A stretch of DNA of 64,000 nucleotides from Adiantum capillus-veneris (GCA_014529385.2 CM043946.1:17872077-17936076); one strand, 5' to 3'. Shown: positions 34,996 to 45,560, numbered from the stretch's first letter. Notes: a model not told the origin generated them from the letters alone. Made by a program: numbers and translations.

Positions 34996-36605
34996 ACTAT
35001 ACATGTCTTGAGGTGAGGTGTCTTTTATGGTTAGGTCAATGCTGTTTTGTGTTAGTATGTTAGTCGTTAGTGATCACTAGAAAGTTAATGTTACATTTAC
35101 AATGGGTAGAGTGAGTTGATTTGATGAAGGAAGAGGGGTGAATTAAAAGAGAATCATTGAGATGGTGAAGCTTTGAAGAAGCTTGAACTCACCCTTGTGT
35201 AGATTGTGGAAAAAATGATCGTTGGTCTTCTTCTTCTTCTTCGCTTCTTTACGCCGCCGCCACGGTTGATCACCACGATGAAAAGAGGATTTGTTGATGA
35301 AAAATCCTCAATTTGCAGAAGTTATCATGGTTAAGATGCTGAATTTTAGATATTTTTAGGAGAGGTAAATGAAATTGTAACATAGAAGCAATAGAGAGAG
35401 ACATGGAGAGGGTGTATGTATGTAGAGGTTCATAAAAGAACTATAGGGATGAGAGAGAAGGGTAATGGTGAAGAGGGTGGGAGAAGCCATGGAAATTGCA
35501 GGTTTGAGTGAGGGAAGGAGAGGGAGGGATGTGTAAGAGTGAGTAGGTGTGTGGAAGGGTGAGAGAAGACTAAGGGCTACTTGTGAGAAAAGTGGGCAGA
35601 CTGGGGTCCACTCAAAAAATCATAGCTCACCGCTGGTGGCTCCAAAAATCATGAAAAAATTTGAGGTGATTATTCAGAGCGTGGGCTACATTTTTTCTTT
35701 TGACCACTGCTCCAAATTCGGAGTGTAGATAGGTGCCAAAATTCTCACCAAAAAGCCTGTTTTTTATGCCTGCAAAAGTCTTTTAGTGGCCCCCTCCTTT
35801 GTTGAATTTGTACAATGCATCCAAGAGTGAGCCCCTCCTTTGTCATATTATAATACAAAGCATTCAAGTTGCCCTTGACCCATGCATGGAGGAGGATTAT
35901 TGGTGAAATAAGAAATATATACATGGTGGGACTAGTGTATGGACTATTCATGGACATTAGCTCAATGAGCACATGGTGTTAGAATAATGAGTAAAAATAA
36001 TAATAAAAATATAGAGGAGTTATGGATATGGAAAGATATTGGAATCATATGATATGGTCCCTCCTTGAATTATTTTGGGTGAAAGAGGAAAAGGTATGCA
36101 AGTAAATAATATAATAAAAGTAACCAATGAGTAGAAATCAATTTTTTGTTTTCACGAGGGTGAGGGTGAAAATGTGGGAGTGATTTGTATAAAAGAAAAA
36201 TATGAGGTTAGAGTATGTACATATTGGCAAAAAATATAATTATGGTGTAAAAGGATGAAAGAAGGTGTACATAGGTTTAATAAAACACACACCTAAGTAG
36301 AAATATTTAAATAAAATATCAAAATAATTATTAAAAATCCCTATATTTAGGCCATATATACAATGAAATATTTACACACAAAGAGGCCATAATATACTTT
36401 TATTTTTTATTTTTTAAAATTTTTTTGGCTCAACTAGCCCAGTGACTAGCTAGCTGAGGGTTTTTAAGAAGATATGGGAAAAGCCCCCTAACTCACACAC
36501 GCCTATGTACAATGAAATGGTAGGGATAGCCATAGCGTTTGGGTGAATTTGGTAGGGTGGAGTAACTTAGTATAGCAATTATGGAGAGCCGAAGAACGGC
36601 TATCA
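33919..36605 (-). repeat. 3' LTR of the Tat-like element
   Basis: 2687 bp. Contains the (GA)n run 34940-34994, longer than in the other LTR, a TATA box on the minus strand at 34753-34762, and several open frames duplicated in the partner LTR with no sign of function. The inner edge is set by the purine-rich GGGGGAGGGCTAA on the minus strand. Confidence 0.92.
34753..34762 (-). promoter_or_regulatory. TATA box of the Tat-like element (left LTR)
   Basis: Minus strand CTATAAATAGGCCCC. An identical copy lies in the right LTR at 43366-43375, where it would drive the genomic transcript. Confidence 0.65.
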
Positions 36606-36621
36606 TTAGCCCTCCCCCAGG
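36606..36621 (-). other. Polypurine tract of the Tat-like element
   Basis: On the minus strand CCTGGGGGAGGGCTAA directly precedes TGATAGCCG, the start of the 3' LTR. Confidence 0.8.
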
Positions 36622-36633
36622 ATGATGGTATAT

Positions 36634-39600
36634 TCATGTACCATCATAGAGCATCTTTTCCAAAGAGAGTGCTTTAGAGTCCTTGACGAGATCTTCATTG
36701 TTTTGCCCCTCAGAATTTTGGCTGGAGTTACACTCATGCTTCATGTAACAATACTTACATGAGACAGCGGCCTTTGGACAGATCTTTGGTAGATCCTTTG
36801 GTAGAAGGCGACTCAAATAGGGCTTCAAGCGATACCCGTTTACCTTCCTGGAGTGCTCTTTACCATTCAAGTCCATAAGCTGATAGTAACTAGAATTGAA
36901 AGCCTTCTTGACTATGTATGGCCCTTGCCATCTAGTTTCAAACTTGGCATCAAAACGATTGTTAAGTCGATTGTCATACCTTAGCACAAGCTCTCCTTCC
37001 TTGATGCCTTTGTCCTTCAGTTTCTTGTCGTGCGTTTCTTTCGCTTGTGTGGCTTTCCTCTTGTAGCACTCGTATGCTGCTTCTCTTTTCCACTCAAGCT
37101 CCATTAACGTAAGAAGTCGATCCATCCATACCTCTTGATCATCTTGTGCTCCTTTGCCATGAAGTCGCATTGTTGGAATGTTGAGCTCGATAGGCTGCAA
37201 AGCCTCTTGACCATAGACCAAGTGAAATGGTGTGAACTCCGTGGCTTCCCTATATGTGGTTCGATATGCCCACAAGGCACCATCCAAGAAGTCATCCCAT
37301 AATTTTGTCTTGTTTTGCACCATCTTTCTAATGATTCCTTCAATGACACCATTAGCCTTCTCCACCAAACCATTTGACTGTGGGTAGTATGGTGTGCTAT
37401 GACGATGTAGAATGTGAAGCTCTTCACAAACTTCTGTGAGCAAGCCCTTCCTAAACCCTGGACCATTATCAGAAACAATCTCCAAAGGTGTGCCAAATCT
37501 GCAACAAATGTGAGTGTACACAAACTTGCTAACTGTCCTCTCATTCACTCTTGCCACACTTTGAGCTTCCACCCACCTAGTCATATAGTCTACAGCCACT
37601 AGAATGTAGAGTTTACCATTTTTTGTCCTAGGCAGAGGACCCATAGCATCAATGCCCCACTTTTCAAAGGGTCCATTTGCAAGCACTATTTGCCTCGGGC
37701 CATGCACCAACCTTCTATTTCCATTTATCTGACAATTGTGACAGCTTTTACACCAATGTTGAACATCCACATGCAAGCTTGGCCAAACATACCCCGCAAG
37801 CAAAATCTTCTTCACAGTTGATTCTTGGGAAAAATGACCACCACATGCCTCTTCATGCAAACCTTTTAGAATGGCTGGAATTTCCTCGATAGTTGGTACT
37901 CTTCTGCACACTTGATCCTTCCCTTTTTGATAGAGGGAGCCTTCTAGGAAGAGATAGAAACTTGCCTTCTTCATGAGTCTCCTCTTCTGAGCCTTCGTGA
38001 AGTCTTGTGGAAACTCACCCTCCAAAATGTAGCCGATAATGGGAGCCAATGACTCCAATCCCTGGTATCTTGGTTGCTTGACAGATGCTGCCACCATGAT
38101 GACCTGCACTTCTCTCTCAACACATGTAACTGCTTGTTGTGCAAGTAAATCGGCATCTTCATTTTGTTTCCTCGGAATATGATATAGTTGCACTTCTTCA
38201 AACTGATTAAACATCCTACGAATGGCATGAACTTTTGTCCTTAAGCTTTCATTCTTGCATGCCCAAATGCCTAAAATCTGTTTAACAATGAGAAGTGCAT
38301 CTCCTTTTACCATGAGACGTTTTATCCCTTGGCCAATGCACATCTTCAAACCATGAAGTAGTGTGTCGTATTCTGCTTCATTGTTGCTAGTTGAACCTGG
38401 TAGATTGACCTTCTCTTTCGTGACCACCTCTCCACTTAGGTTGAGCAACACTAGCCCTCCCCCTGCTTTCCCTGTGGCTCGTCGAAAAGCTCCATCAAAG
38501 AACAAGGTAAAAGCATTGGGAATACCTTTTGGTGGTGGCAATGGTAGGGTCTTTACTTGAGGCACCTTAATTTCCTTCTCATGTACCCTATAAGTGAGAA
38601 TCCCTGCCAATTGTGCACGCACACTATCTTCTACCTTGAAAGAGTATTGAAACTCTTGCAACTCCATAATCCACTTTGAGATCCTAGTACTAAGATTCAT
38701 TTGAGATGACACCCAAGGGAACAAATTTTCTGCAGTGAGAATTACAAAAGGTTTTGGTAGCAGGTAGGATCTAAACTTTCTCACCGCAAACATGAGAGAA
38801 AGCATCATGAGTTCTGCTTCTGTGTAGTCTCTCTCCAAAGCATTCATGACCCTACTAGCAAAGTAGATGGGTCGCATCCTTGTACTGTGGGGATCTTGTT
38901 GTAGCAACACAGCACCAATTGTTTCCCTTCCAACACTAGAGCTAACAAAGAATGTGTACTCCCAACAAGGAGGCATCAGTGTTGGTAGCTCTGACAAAAT
39001 GACTTTAATGTTACAAAAATACTCTTCAAGCTCATCAGACCATGCAAATTCTACTTGTTGTGTCAACTTTTGCAAAGGATGAAGCAACTCCGAGGCTAAG
39101 TGAATGAAGCGTGACATATACTTCACCTTCTGAATGAAAGAGATGACCTCCTTAAGACTCTTCGGTGATGGGAGCTCAATAAGAGCCTTTGCCTTTGAAG
39201 GATCCACCTCAATGCCTTTATAGGAAACCTTGTGACCGAGCAAGATCACTTCATCCTCACCTATGTGGCACTTGTCGGGGTTGAGTTGACCTCCCATGTC
39301 GTAGAGCTTCTTTAAACCTTCTTCTACCCTTTGTAGATGCAATGATTCTGAGCTATAAATGCAAAAATCATCAATGAACACCCTAATTGACTTTCCAAAG
39401 AATGCTTGAAACACCATGTTCATGAAACGTTGGAATGTTGCAGGAGCATTTGTCAGACCAAATGGCATGACTCTAAAAGCATAACAACCCCAAGGAGTGA
39501 TAAAGGTTGTTTTCAATTGATCTTCCAATGCGATACCTATTTGAAAGTAGCCTGAGTAGCCATCACACACAGTGTACTTCTCATCACCAGCTACCTCATT

Positions 39601-41913
39601 TAGTATCTCATCCTGAAATGGGAGGGGAAAGTGATCTCTTTTTGTTGCCTCATTGAGTGGACGGTAATCCACACACACCCTCCACTTTCCGTTTTTCTTA
39701 GGAGTGACAACAACAGGAGAGACCCACTCTGAATTCTCCACTGGATAAATGAAACCTGCTTCTAGAAGCTTTCTTACCTCCTTGAGTAGAGCCTGCTCCT
39801 TTATAACTCCTAGCCTTCGTAGCTTCTGAGCTTTAGGTGTGGCCTCAGGCATTAACTCAATCTTGTGTTGAACAACATCTACCCCACGCACGTCGGTGTA
39901 GTCTTTAGCGAAAAGCCTAGGAAACTTCCTTAGCACACATTTGAACTCCTCTCTTTCATCCTTTGTAAGTGTTGTTGATAGCATACCTTCCAGCATCCCT
40001 TCATCTTGAACACCTTCGTTCTCTTGAGGACCTACCTCCTCCAAGCCTTGACAAGAGGTCTCTTGGTTGCTTGGCTTAAACCTTACCCCCATGACTTCGA
40101 TGGAAGACTCCTCTTCAGTAATGCTGTTGCTACTTTCTTCTTCTGAAGTGCTATCGGTCCAACCTTCTTCCGTCTCACTTTGAGATGATTCTTCATGGAG
40201 CTCCTCTTGGCGTTGCTCCTTCATGTCAAAGACAACCTTCTTATGATTGTCATTCCTGCAAATTAATTTCCCACTCTCCCAATCCTGCAAAGCTCGCATT
40301 TTCATTAGCCATGGTCTTCCTAGGATAAATGGATAACCACTTCCCTTGGTCGACATAACATAAAAATCCACCGCTTTCTTAATGCCAAAGGCCTCTACAA
40401 AGACATTTTTACAAATGCCTACACACCTAGCCTTGCTATTGTTTGCCATCTTGACTTTGATTTCAGGTGTCTCATGGATGTGCATGCCTAGTCTTTGCAT
40501 GAGTCCCTCTGTCATGATGCAAATTTGTGCACCCCCATCCACTAGACCTTTCCTAACCAATCTTCCTTTGATGTAACAGTCTAGCACTGGTGTAATATCC
40601 TCATTCATTTCAGCTTGTGCAATTTTTACAACAGGCACACTCTCTTTTACCTTTCTCCTAGTGCTAACTGCCTTTGTTAAATCCCTCCTAACTTGTGGGC
40701 ATAATGCAAGAAACTGAGGCCATGAGATATCAGGACCCTTACCTCTCATGTCTTCCAACAAGTTGTACGGAGCCATACCCTGTCCAAGAGGGAAGTCTTG
40801 GAGGTTGATACGACGTCGAGTCCTCTTGGTTTCCTTGGTTTCCTTTGCCTTCTTGCCTTGTCCATGGTCACTCTGTGATGTGACTCCTTCTTTCTCTTTA
40901 CCTTTTCGTCGGCCACGCTTAATGCCATTGGCTTCCATGTCAACCTCATTTGAATTTGTCACCTCTACCACATGCACATTTGGATCTGGCAAAGGTGGAA
41001 CTCCTTCTACCCCTTGTGGAGGTGGTCTTGGTCCATTTGGCCTTTGTAGAAGCCTTGGTTGTTGACCAGCTTCTTCTCCTGCATTCATCACTGGGTAATT
41101 CAAGTTAGGTCTCCCTGGCTCTCCACGGGGCCAAGGACAATTATACATCCCATGTCCAGACTCTCCGCAATTCCAACATTGCAAGACTCTCCTAGGTCGT
41201 GGGTCTCGCTCTTCAGACTTCTTTGCTTGTCCCTTTGGACCTACGGCTTGTGCAAGGTGAATTGAAAGGCTGCTTAAGGATTCATTTAACTTCTCAATCA
41301 CTTCCGCCGTTACCTCAGGAAGCTCCTTACATGTTGATGCTTGTGACTTACCTTTGGGTCTAAGACCTTCTATTGGAACCTCCCCCCTTAAGCACTTGAG
41401 TTTCCTATATTTCTCAGCAGCCCTAGTTTCAGCTGCATCAAAGGTAGCAGGTGCACCCGCCTCAACTTTTACCTTAAGGTCAGGAAAGAGTCCGGCTATG
41501 AACCTCTCCTTCTTTAGAAATTCTGCACCATCACCAGGGTTAGCAACATTTCGTATCCATAGAGCCCAAAGACGTAGGAACTCTTGCTTGTACAAGTAGT
41601 AGTCATCTAAGTCTTTTTGCTTATGAGAAACAATGTCTTGCCATAATTTCTGAGTGTTTTGGGGATCAAAGAAGTATTTCTTGAAACGATTCAAAACTTC
41701 CGTGTAATTCCCTTTAAATTCCTCAGGCAAAGAGTCAAACCAAGTGCTAGCATCTTTCCTAAGGACCACCTCAAACATTTCTACACGTTCTTGATCAGTT
41801 ACTATCCTCTTGATACGGCAAGACATCTTGAAATTCGCTAGAAATAATTCTGCATCCTCTCCAGGCTCTCCAAAGAAAAGAGGATATCCAGACATTTGGC
41901 GTTGGCTCTCCAT
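36634..41913 (-). CDS. gag-pol: Gag-Pol polyprotein of the Tat-like element
   Basis: The frame is open from 41994. I prefer the Met at 41913 (MESQRQMSGYPLFFGEPGED) because the 27 codons before it look like leader. Positions below count from 41994. Gag core about 30-200; zinc knuckle C-WN-C-GESG-H-GMYN-C near 271-284; retropepsin LVDGGAQICIM near 482; RT with [25 protein letters not shown] and the catalytic box VFIDDF near 874; a first RNase H about 1005-1130; a second, archaeal-type RNase H from FFDGA near 1165 to the DADLLAQQA block near 1290; integrase zinc region near 1377-1420; integrase core WGIDAMGPL near 1448, SDNGPGF near 1510 and NGLVEKANG near 1541; GPY/F domain (RWQGPYIV) near 1690. 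There is no chromodomain. No stop or frameshift interrupts it. Confidence 0.93.
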   Translation of the reverse strand: MESQRQMSGYPLFFGEPGEDAELFLANFKMSCRIKRIVTDQERVEMFEVVLRKDASTWFDSLPEEFKGNYTEVLNRFKKYFFDPQNTQKLWQDIVSHKQKDLDDYYLYKQEFLRLWALWIRNVANPGDGAEFLKKERFIAGLFPDLKVKVEAGAPATFDAAETRAAEKYRKLKCLRGEVPIEGLRPKGKSQASTCKELPEVTAEVIEKLNESLSSLSIHLAQAVGPKGQAKKSEERDPRPRRVLQCWNCGESGHGMYNCPWPRGEPGRPNLNYPVMNAGEEAGQQPRLLQRPNGPRPPPQGVEGVPPLPDPNVHVVEVTNSNEVDMEANGIKRGRRKGKEKEGVTSQSDHGQGKKAKETKETKRTRRRINLQDFPLGQGMAPYNLLEDMRGKGPDISWPQFLALCPQVRRDLTKAVSTRRKVKESVPVVKIAQAEMNEDITPVLDCYIKGRLVRKGLVDGGAQICIMTEGLMQRLGMHIHETPEIKVKMANNSKARCVGICKNVFVEAFGIKKAVDFYVMSTKGSGYPFILGRPWLMKMRALQDWESGKLICRNDNHKKVVFDMKEQRQEELHEESSQSETEEGWTDSTSEEESSNSITEEESSIEVMGVRFKPSNQETSCQGLEEVGPQENEGVQDEGMLEGMLSTTLTKDEREEFKCVLRKFPRLFAKDYTDVRGVDVVQHKIELMPEATPKAQKLRRLGVIKEQALLKEVRKLLEAGFIYPVENSEWVSPVVVTPKKNGKWRVCVDYRPLNEATKRDHFPLPFQDEILNEVAGDEKYTVCDGYSGYFQIGIALEDQLKTTFITPWGCYAFRVMPFGLTNAPATFQRFMNMVFQAFFGKSIRVFIDDFCIYSSESLHLQRVEEGLKKLYDMGGQLNPDKCHIGEDEVILLGHKVSYKGIEVDPSKAKALIELPSPKSLKEVISFIQKVKYMSRFIHLASELLHPLQKLTQQVEFAWSDELEEYFCNIKVILSELPTLMPPCWEYTFFVSSSVGRETIGAVLLQQDPHSTRMRPIYFASRVMNALERDYTEAELMMLSLMFAVRKFRSYLLPKPFVILTAENLFPWVSSQMNLSTRISKWIMELQEFQYSFKVEDSVRAQLAGILTYRVHEKEIKVPQVKTLPLPPPKGIPNAFTLFFDGAFRRATGKAGGGLVLLNLSGEVVTKEKVNLPGSTSNNEAEYDTLLHGLKMCIGQGIKRLMVKGDALLIVKQILGIWACKNESLRTKVHAIRRMFNQFEEVQLYHIPRKQNEDADLLAQQAVTCVEREVQVIMVAASVKQPRYQGLESLAPIIGYILEGEFPQDFTKAQKRRLMKKASFYLFLEGSLYQKGKDQVCRRVPTIEEIPAILKGLHEEACGGHFSQESTVKKILLAGYVWPSLHVDVQHWCKSCHNCQINGNRRLVHGPRQIVLANGPFEKWGIDAMGPLPRTKNGKLYILVAVDYMTRWVEAQSVARVNERTVSKFVYTHICCRFGTPLEIVSDNGPGFRKGLLTEVCEELHILHRHSTPYYPQSNGLVEKANGVIEGIIRKMVQNKTKLWDDFLDGALWAYRTTYREATEFTPFHLVYGQEALQPIELNIPTMRLHGKGAQDDQEVWMDRLLTLMELEWKREAAYECYKRKATQAKETHDKKLKDKGIKEGELVLRYDNRLNNRFDAKFETRWQGPYIVKKAFNSSYYQLMDLNGKEHSRKVNGYRLKPYLSRLLPKDLPKICPKAAVSCKYCYMKHECNSSQNSEGQNNEDLVKDSKALSLEKMLYDGT
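38120..38510 (-). other. Second (archaeal-type) RNase H, catalytic residues intact
   Basis: Residues read FFDGA (first Asp), NNEAEYDTLLHGL (Glu), VKGDALLIVKQ (Asp) and HIPRKQNEDADLLAQQA (final Asp). This is the aRNH arrangement known from the Tat lineage, between the first RNase H and integrase. Confidence 0.85.
38600..39000 (-). other. First (gypsy-type) RNase H, catalytic acids lost
   Basis: The position normally DAS reads VSS (FFVSSSVGRETIGAVL, near 38910-38960). The TDH position reads TAE. The final AD of ADALSR reads AQ (RAQLAGI). Only the Glu block (YTEAEL) remains. The fold signature is otherwise clear, so the domain is retained without its active site. Confidence 0.75.
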
Positions 41914-42000
41914 TGAATTGATTTCAAAGTGACGCGTTTTTTTTTCTTTTCTTTTCTTTAAAAGATTTACACAATAATATTTTCTAAATTGCAATCTATT

Positions 42001-42219
42001 CTACAACAAAATAAATATATTCACATCAAATGACCTATGATAATCAATAAGAGGTAGAATGACAGGGTTTGGTGATGCGAGAATTTCTCCTACTCTTTGG
42101 GCACCAAACATGAATACCATACGTTGTTGAAAATGGATTTTTCTACTAATTGCAATGTTTATTCTAATGTGTGGAGTGAAATGGAAGGGGAAAACCTCTA
42201 TTCCTGGGCCATTATCCAT
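42001..42219 (-). CDS. Leader small ORF b of the Tat-like element (72 aa)
   Basis: ATG to stop, in the leader between primer site and gag. Its protein aligns without gaps over about 60 residues to the neighbouring ORF a (42241-42453). The shared pattern is R-x2-EI-x-AS-x-NP-x-ILPLI-x-Y-x2-S-x-DV-x-IF-x-L, and both end at the same point. Replacements are mostly conservative (I/V, L/M, K/R, F/L). It is hydrophobic overall, with no known domain. The pair is best explained as a tandem duplication whose reading frames have both been kept. Confidence 0.55.
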   Translation of the reverse strand: MDNGPGIEVFPFHFTPHIRINIAISRKIHFQQRMVFMFGAQRVGEILASPNPVILPLIDYHRSFDVNIFILL

Positions 42220-42240
42220 GGTCTATGCATGACCTAATAC

Positions 42241-42453
42241 TCAAAACAAAACAAAAATATAGACGTCCAAACTAAGGTCGTACCTAATCAGAGGCAAAAT
42301 AAAAGGGTTTACTGAAGCGTTTATCTCGGCCAACCTAAGAGGACCTAAAATCCTACGAATTACTCGCTGAAATTGCAACTTAGTACTAACAATTATGTGT
42401 ACCTTTTGCCTTGCAATGGGAATGAAAGGATCATACAAATTCTCATGATTCAT
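42241..42453 (-). CDS. Leader small ORF a of the Tat-like element (70 aa)
   Basis: The first ORF after the primer site in the element's direction; starts MNHENLYDPFIPIARQK. It aligns with ORF b: NPFILPLIRYDLSLDVYIF here against NPVILPLIDYHRSFDVNIF there, and GPLRLAEINAS against GAQRVGEILAS. The DNA also aligns, showing a duplication of about 240 bp. No function is known to me. It could encode a small protein or be a structured leader repeat that happens to be open. Confidence 0.55.
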   Translation of the reverse strand: MNHENLYDPFIPIARQKVHIIVSTKLQFQRVIRRILGPLRLAEINASVNPFILPLIRYDLSLDVYIFVLF

Positions 42454-42509
42454 GCAACCTACTTGACTATGCTAAAGGTTGAACCTACACAAAAAGATAC
42501 ACAAGCCTT

Positions 42510-42531
42510 TCCTCAGTGGGGGCACCAAAAT
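42510..42531 (-). other. Candidate primer-binding site of the Tat-like element
   Basis: Directly inside the right LTR, the minus strand reads ATTTTGGTGCCCCCACTGAG. TGG followed by GCC resembles primer sites of the Tat/Athila branch, but I cannot match it confidently to one tRNA. Confidence 0.45.
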
Positions 42532-43551
42532 TGAGGCGGTCCGGGGTGGGCAACAAGAGAGGCGACCTCTAAACACCCCTCAAGGCTCCCGTGCTGCTCA
42601 ATTGGGGCTGGGGCAACCACAAGCACAACACAACAACAAACCCACAGCCAAACCCAAACAAGATAGGGGCACCACCTAGTTTAAGAGCGAACTAGGACGC
42701 AAAAGAGATTTTGGCACAACCAAGAAGATGCACCACACAACACACACAAACAACCTCACACCAAGACACACACAAACTGGACCAGAGAGAGCTAGAGCAA
42801 AGGGAAGAGAGAGAGAAAAGGATCTTGCGTAATACCTTATTTGTGACTTGCAAATGGAGATGGTTCGTTATGATGCTATCGTAGAACTTGTATAAACTCA
42901 CTCAATGCTTAGTGATTGCTAAACATTGCCAAAACACACACACACTGTCTTAGGGTGTGGGAGACCTCTCACCACAATACCCTCTTACAATGGACACAAA
43001 ACTGGCAATGAAAAACACACTAAAACACTTTCTAAAAACAAGATCAACCGATAAAAACTCAAATACACAAGTCACCTTGAATTCACCAAACCGTATTGCA
43101 CAAATGGAAGGACGAAGATTTGAACGTCGAATCACGCCTTTGATGCACCAAACCTCAATTTATTGATGATGAAGGAGCATATACAATAGTGGTTTTGAGA
43201 TTTGTGGAACTCACGCTCTCTCACTTGCAATGTGTAGCTTGAAGGCTTCTCTCACACCAAAAGTGAAGCTCACAAGTGGTTGCTACACCTAAGTCTCTCC
43301 TCACGCATAGAGTGTTGGGGTGCTATGTGAGATGTTGGAGGTTGTTTTACAAGAAGGAGAGGGGCCTATTTATAGGTTGGAGACCCCTCATTAAGATTAT
43401 TGGAAATCCTAATTTACAAGCTAACAAATCAGGATTATGATTTTTTTGAATATCAAAACATTGCGGGCCTTCTTTGTCTGCTTGAGTCATGGGTGTGGGC
43501 TCAAAAGAGAGCATTATTGATGGTAGATAAGGTGAAAGTAAGTTTTAAGGA

Positions 43552-43590
<39 letters not shown>

Positions 43591-45200
43591 ACTATACATG
43601 TCTTGAGGTGAGGTGTCTTTTATGGTTAGGTCAATGCTATTTTGTGTTAGTATGTTAGTCGTTAGTAATCACTAGAAAGTTAATGTTACATTTACAATGG
43701 GTAGAGTGAGTTGATTTGATGAAGGAAGAGGGGTGAATTAAAAGAGAATCATTGAGATGGTGAAGCTTTGAAGAAGCTTGAACTCACCCTTGTGTAGATT
43801 GTGGAAAAAATGATCGTTGGTCTTCTTCTTCTTCTTCGCTTCTTTACGCCGCCGCCACGGTTGATCACCACGATGAAAAGAGGATTTGTTGATGAAAAAT
43901 CCTCAATTTGCAGAAGTTATCATGGTTAAGATGCTGAATTTTAGATATTTTTAGGAGAGGTAAATGAAATTGTAACATAGAAGCAATAGAGAGAGACATG
44001 GAGAGGGTGTATGTATGTAGAGGTTCATAAAAGAACTATAGGGATGAGAGAGAAGGGTAATGGTGAAGAGGGTGGGAGAAGCCATGGAAATTGCAGGTTT
44101 GAGTGAGGGAAGGAGAGGGAGGGATGTGTAAGAGTGAGTAGGTGTGTGGAAGGGTGAGAGAAGACTAAGGGCTACTTGTGAGAAAAGTGGGCAGACTGGG
44201 GTCCACTCAAAAAATCATAGCTCACCGCTGGTGGCTCCAAAAATCATGAAAAAATTTGAGGTGATTATTCAGAGCGTGGGCTACATTTTCTCTTTTGACC
44301 ACCGCTCCAAATTCGGAGTGGAGATAGGTGCCAAAATTCTCACCAAAAAGCCTGTTTGTTATGCCTGCAAAAGTCTTTTAGTGGCCCCCTCCTTTGTTGA
44401 ATTTGTACAATGCATCCAAGAGTGAGCCCCTCCTTTGTCATATTATAATACAAAGCATTCAAGTTGCCCTTGACCCATGCATGGAGGAGGATTATTGGTG
44501 AAATAAGAAATATATACATGGTGGGACTAGTGTATGGACTATTCATGGACTTTAGCTCAATGAGCACATGGTGTTAGAATAATGAGTAAAAATAATAATA
44601 AAAATATGGAGGAGTTATGGATATGGAAAGATATTGGAATCATATGATATGGTCCCTCCTTGAATTATTTTGGGTGAAAGAGGAAAAGGTATGCAAGTAA
44701 ATAATATAATAAAAGTAACCAATGAGTAGAAATCAATTTTTTGTTTTCACGAGGGTGAGGGTGAAAATGTGGGAGTGATTTGTATAAAAGAAAAATATGA
44801 GGTTAGAGTATGTACATATTGGCAAAAAATATAATTATGGTGTAAGAGGATGAAAGAAGGTGTACATAGGTTTAATAAAACACACACCTAAGTAGAAATA
44901 TTTAAATAAACTATCAAAATAATTATAAAAAATCCCTATATTTAGGCCATATATACAATGAAATATTTACACACAAAGAGGCCATAATATAATTTTATTT
45001 TTTATTTTTTAAAATTTTTTTGGCTCAACTAGCCCAGTGACTAGCTAGCTGAGGGTTTTTAAGAAGATATGGGAAAAGCCCCCTAACTCACACATGCCTA
45101 TGTACAATGAAATGGTAGGGATAGCCATAGCGTTTGGGTGAATTTGGTAGGGTGGAGTAACTTAGTATAGCAATTATGGAGAGCCGAAAAACGGCTATCA
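42532..45200 (-). repeat. 5' LTR of the Tat-like element
   Basis: 2669 bp partner of 33919-36605, ending GGCTATCA before the CTAG duplication. The (GA)n run (43554-43588) is about 18 nt shorter than in the left LTR. TATA box at 43366-43375 on the minus strand. Confidence 0.92.
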
Positions 45201-45204
45201 CTAG

Positions 45205-45560
45205 CAAAAAGATACTATGCTCCTTTTCAAATATTGAAGCCAATCAATGAGATGGATTATCAACTCAAGTTGCCCAACCATTGGCTCATACACAATGCTT
45301 TTCATGTGAGCCTACTTAAGCCCTACAAAGGAGAGCCACCAAGTGAACCAATTATTGAAGACCCCCCAAAAATTGAAGACCAAGAAGAGATGCTACAACC
45401 TAAAGCTATCCTTTGGCATGAAAGGTACTATGACATGGTAAGATTCTCCGACAATATCTTATTAAGCTAAAAAATTATCCTTTTGAAGATGCTAGATGGA
45501 TGCAAGGAATACAGCTTACGAATAGTATGAACCTTGTCAATGCTTACAATGCTACATTAG
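45205..45560 (+). pseudogene. Element G integrase C-terminus with chromodomain
   Basis: KRYYAPFQILKPINEMDYQL then LPNHWLIHNAFHVSLLKPYK is the typical post-core integrase sequence of chromoviruses. It is followed by EEMLQPKAILWHE and, after a frameshift near 45440-45470, KNYPFEDARWMQ, the end of a chromodomain (compare the usual WKGYP...TWE). The chromodomain would direct integration to particular chromatin. The frameshift removes function. Confidence 0.75.

Larger units (their letters stand above)
33919..45200 (-). mobile_element. Complete Tat-like Ty3/gypsy element, nested in the integrase of G
   Basis: Two near-identical LTRs (33919-36605 and 42532-45200) with TGAGGCGG...GGCTATCA ends enclose a leader, an uninterrupted 1786-codon gag-pol frame on the minus strand, and a polypurine tract next to the left LTR. 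CTAG flanks both ends (33915-33918 and 45201-45204), a 4-bp target duplication. Total length is 11,282 bp. By eye the LTRs differ at about 20 substitutions over roughly 2670 bp, plus GA-run length, so the insertion is young. The dual RNase H layout marks it as a Tat-branch element. It is the only large element here that could still be coding-competent. Confidence 0.92.

Noticed and set aside
34079-35011. Small ORFs in the Tat-like LTR conserved in the second LTR
   Set aside because: Identity merely reflects the recent origin of both LTRs from one template; no independent evidence of coding.
37104-41265. ORFs on both strands within the Tat-like gag-pol (for example 146 codons at 37104-37544)
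   Set aside because: Other-frame shadows of the 1786-codon polyprotein.
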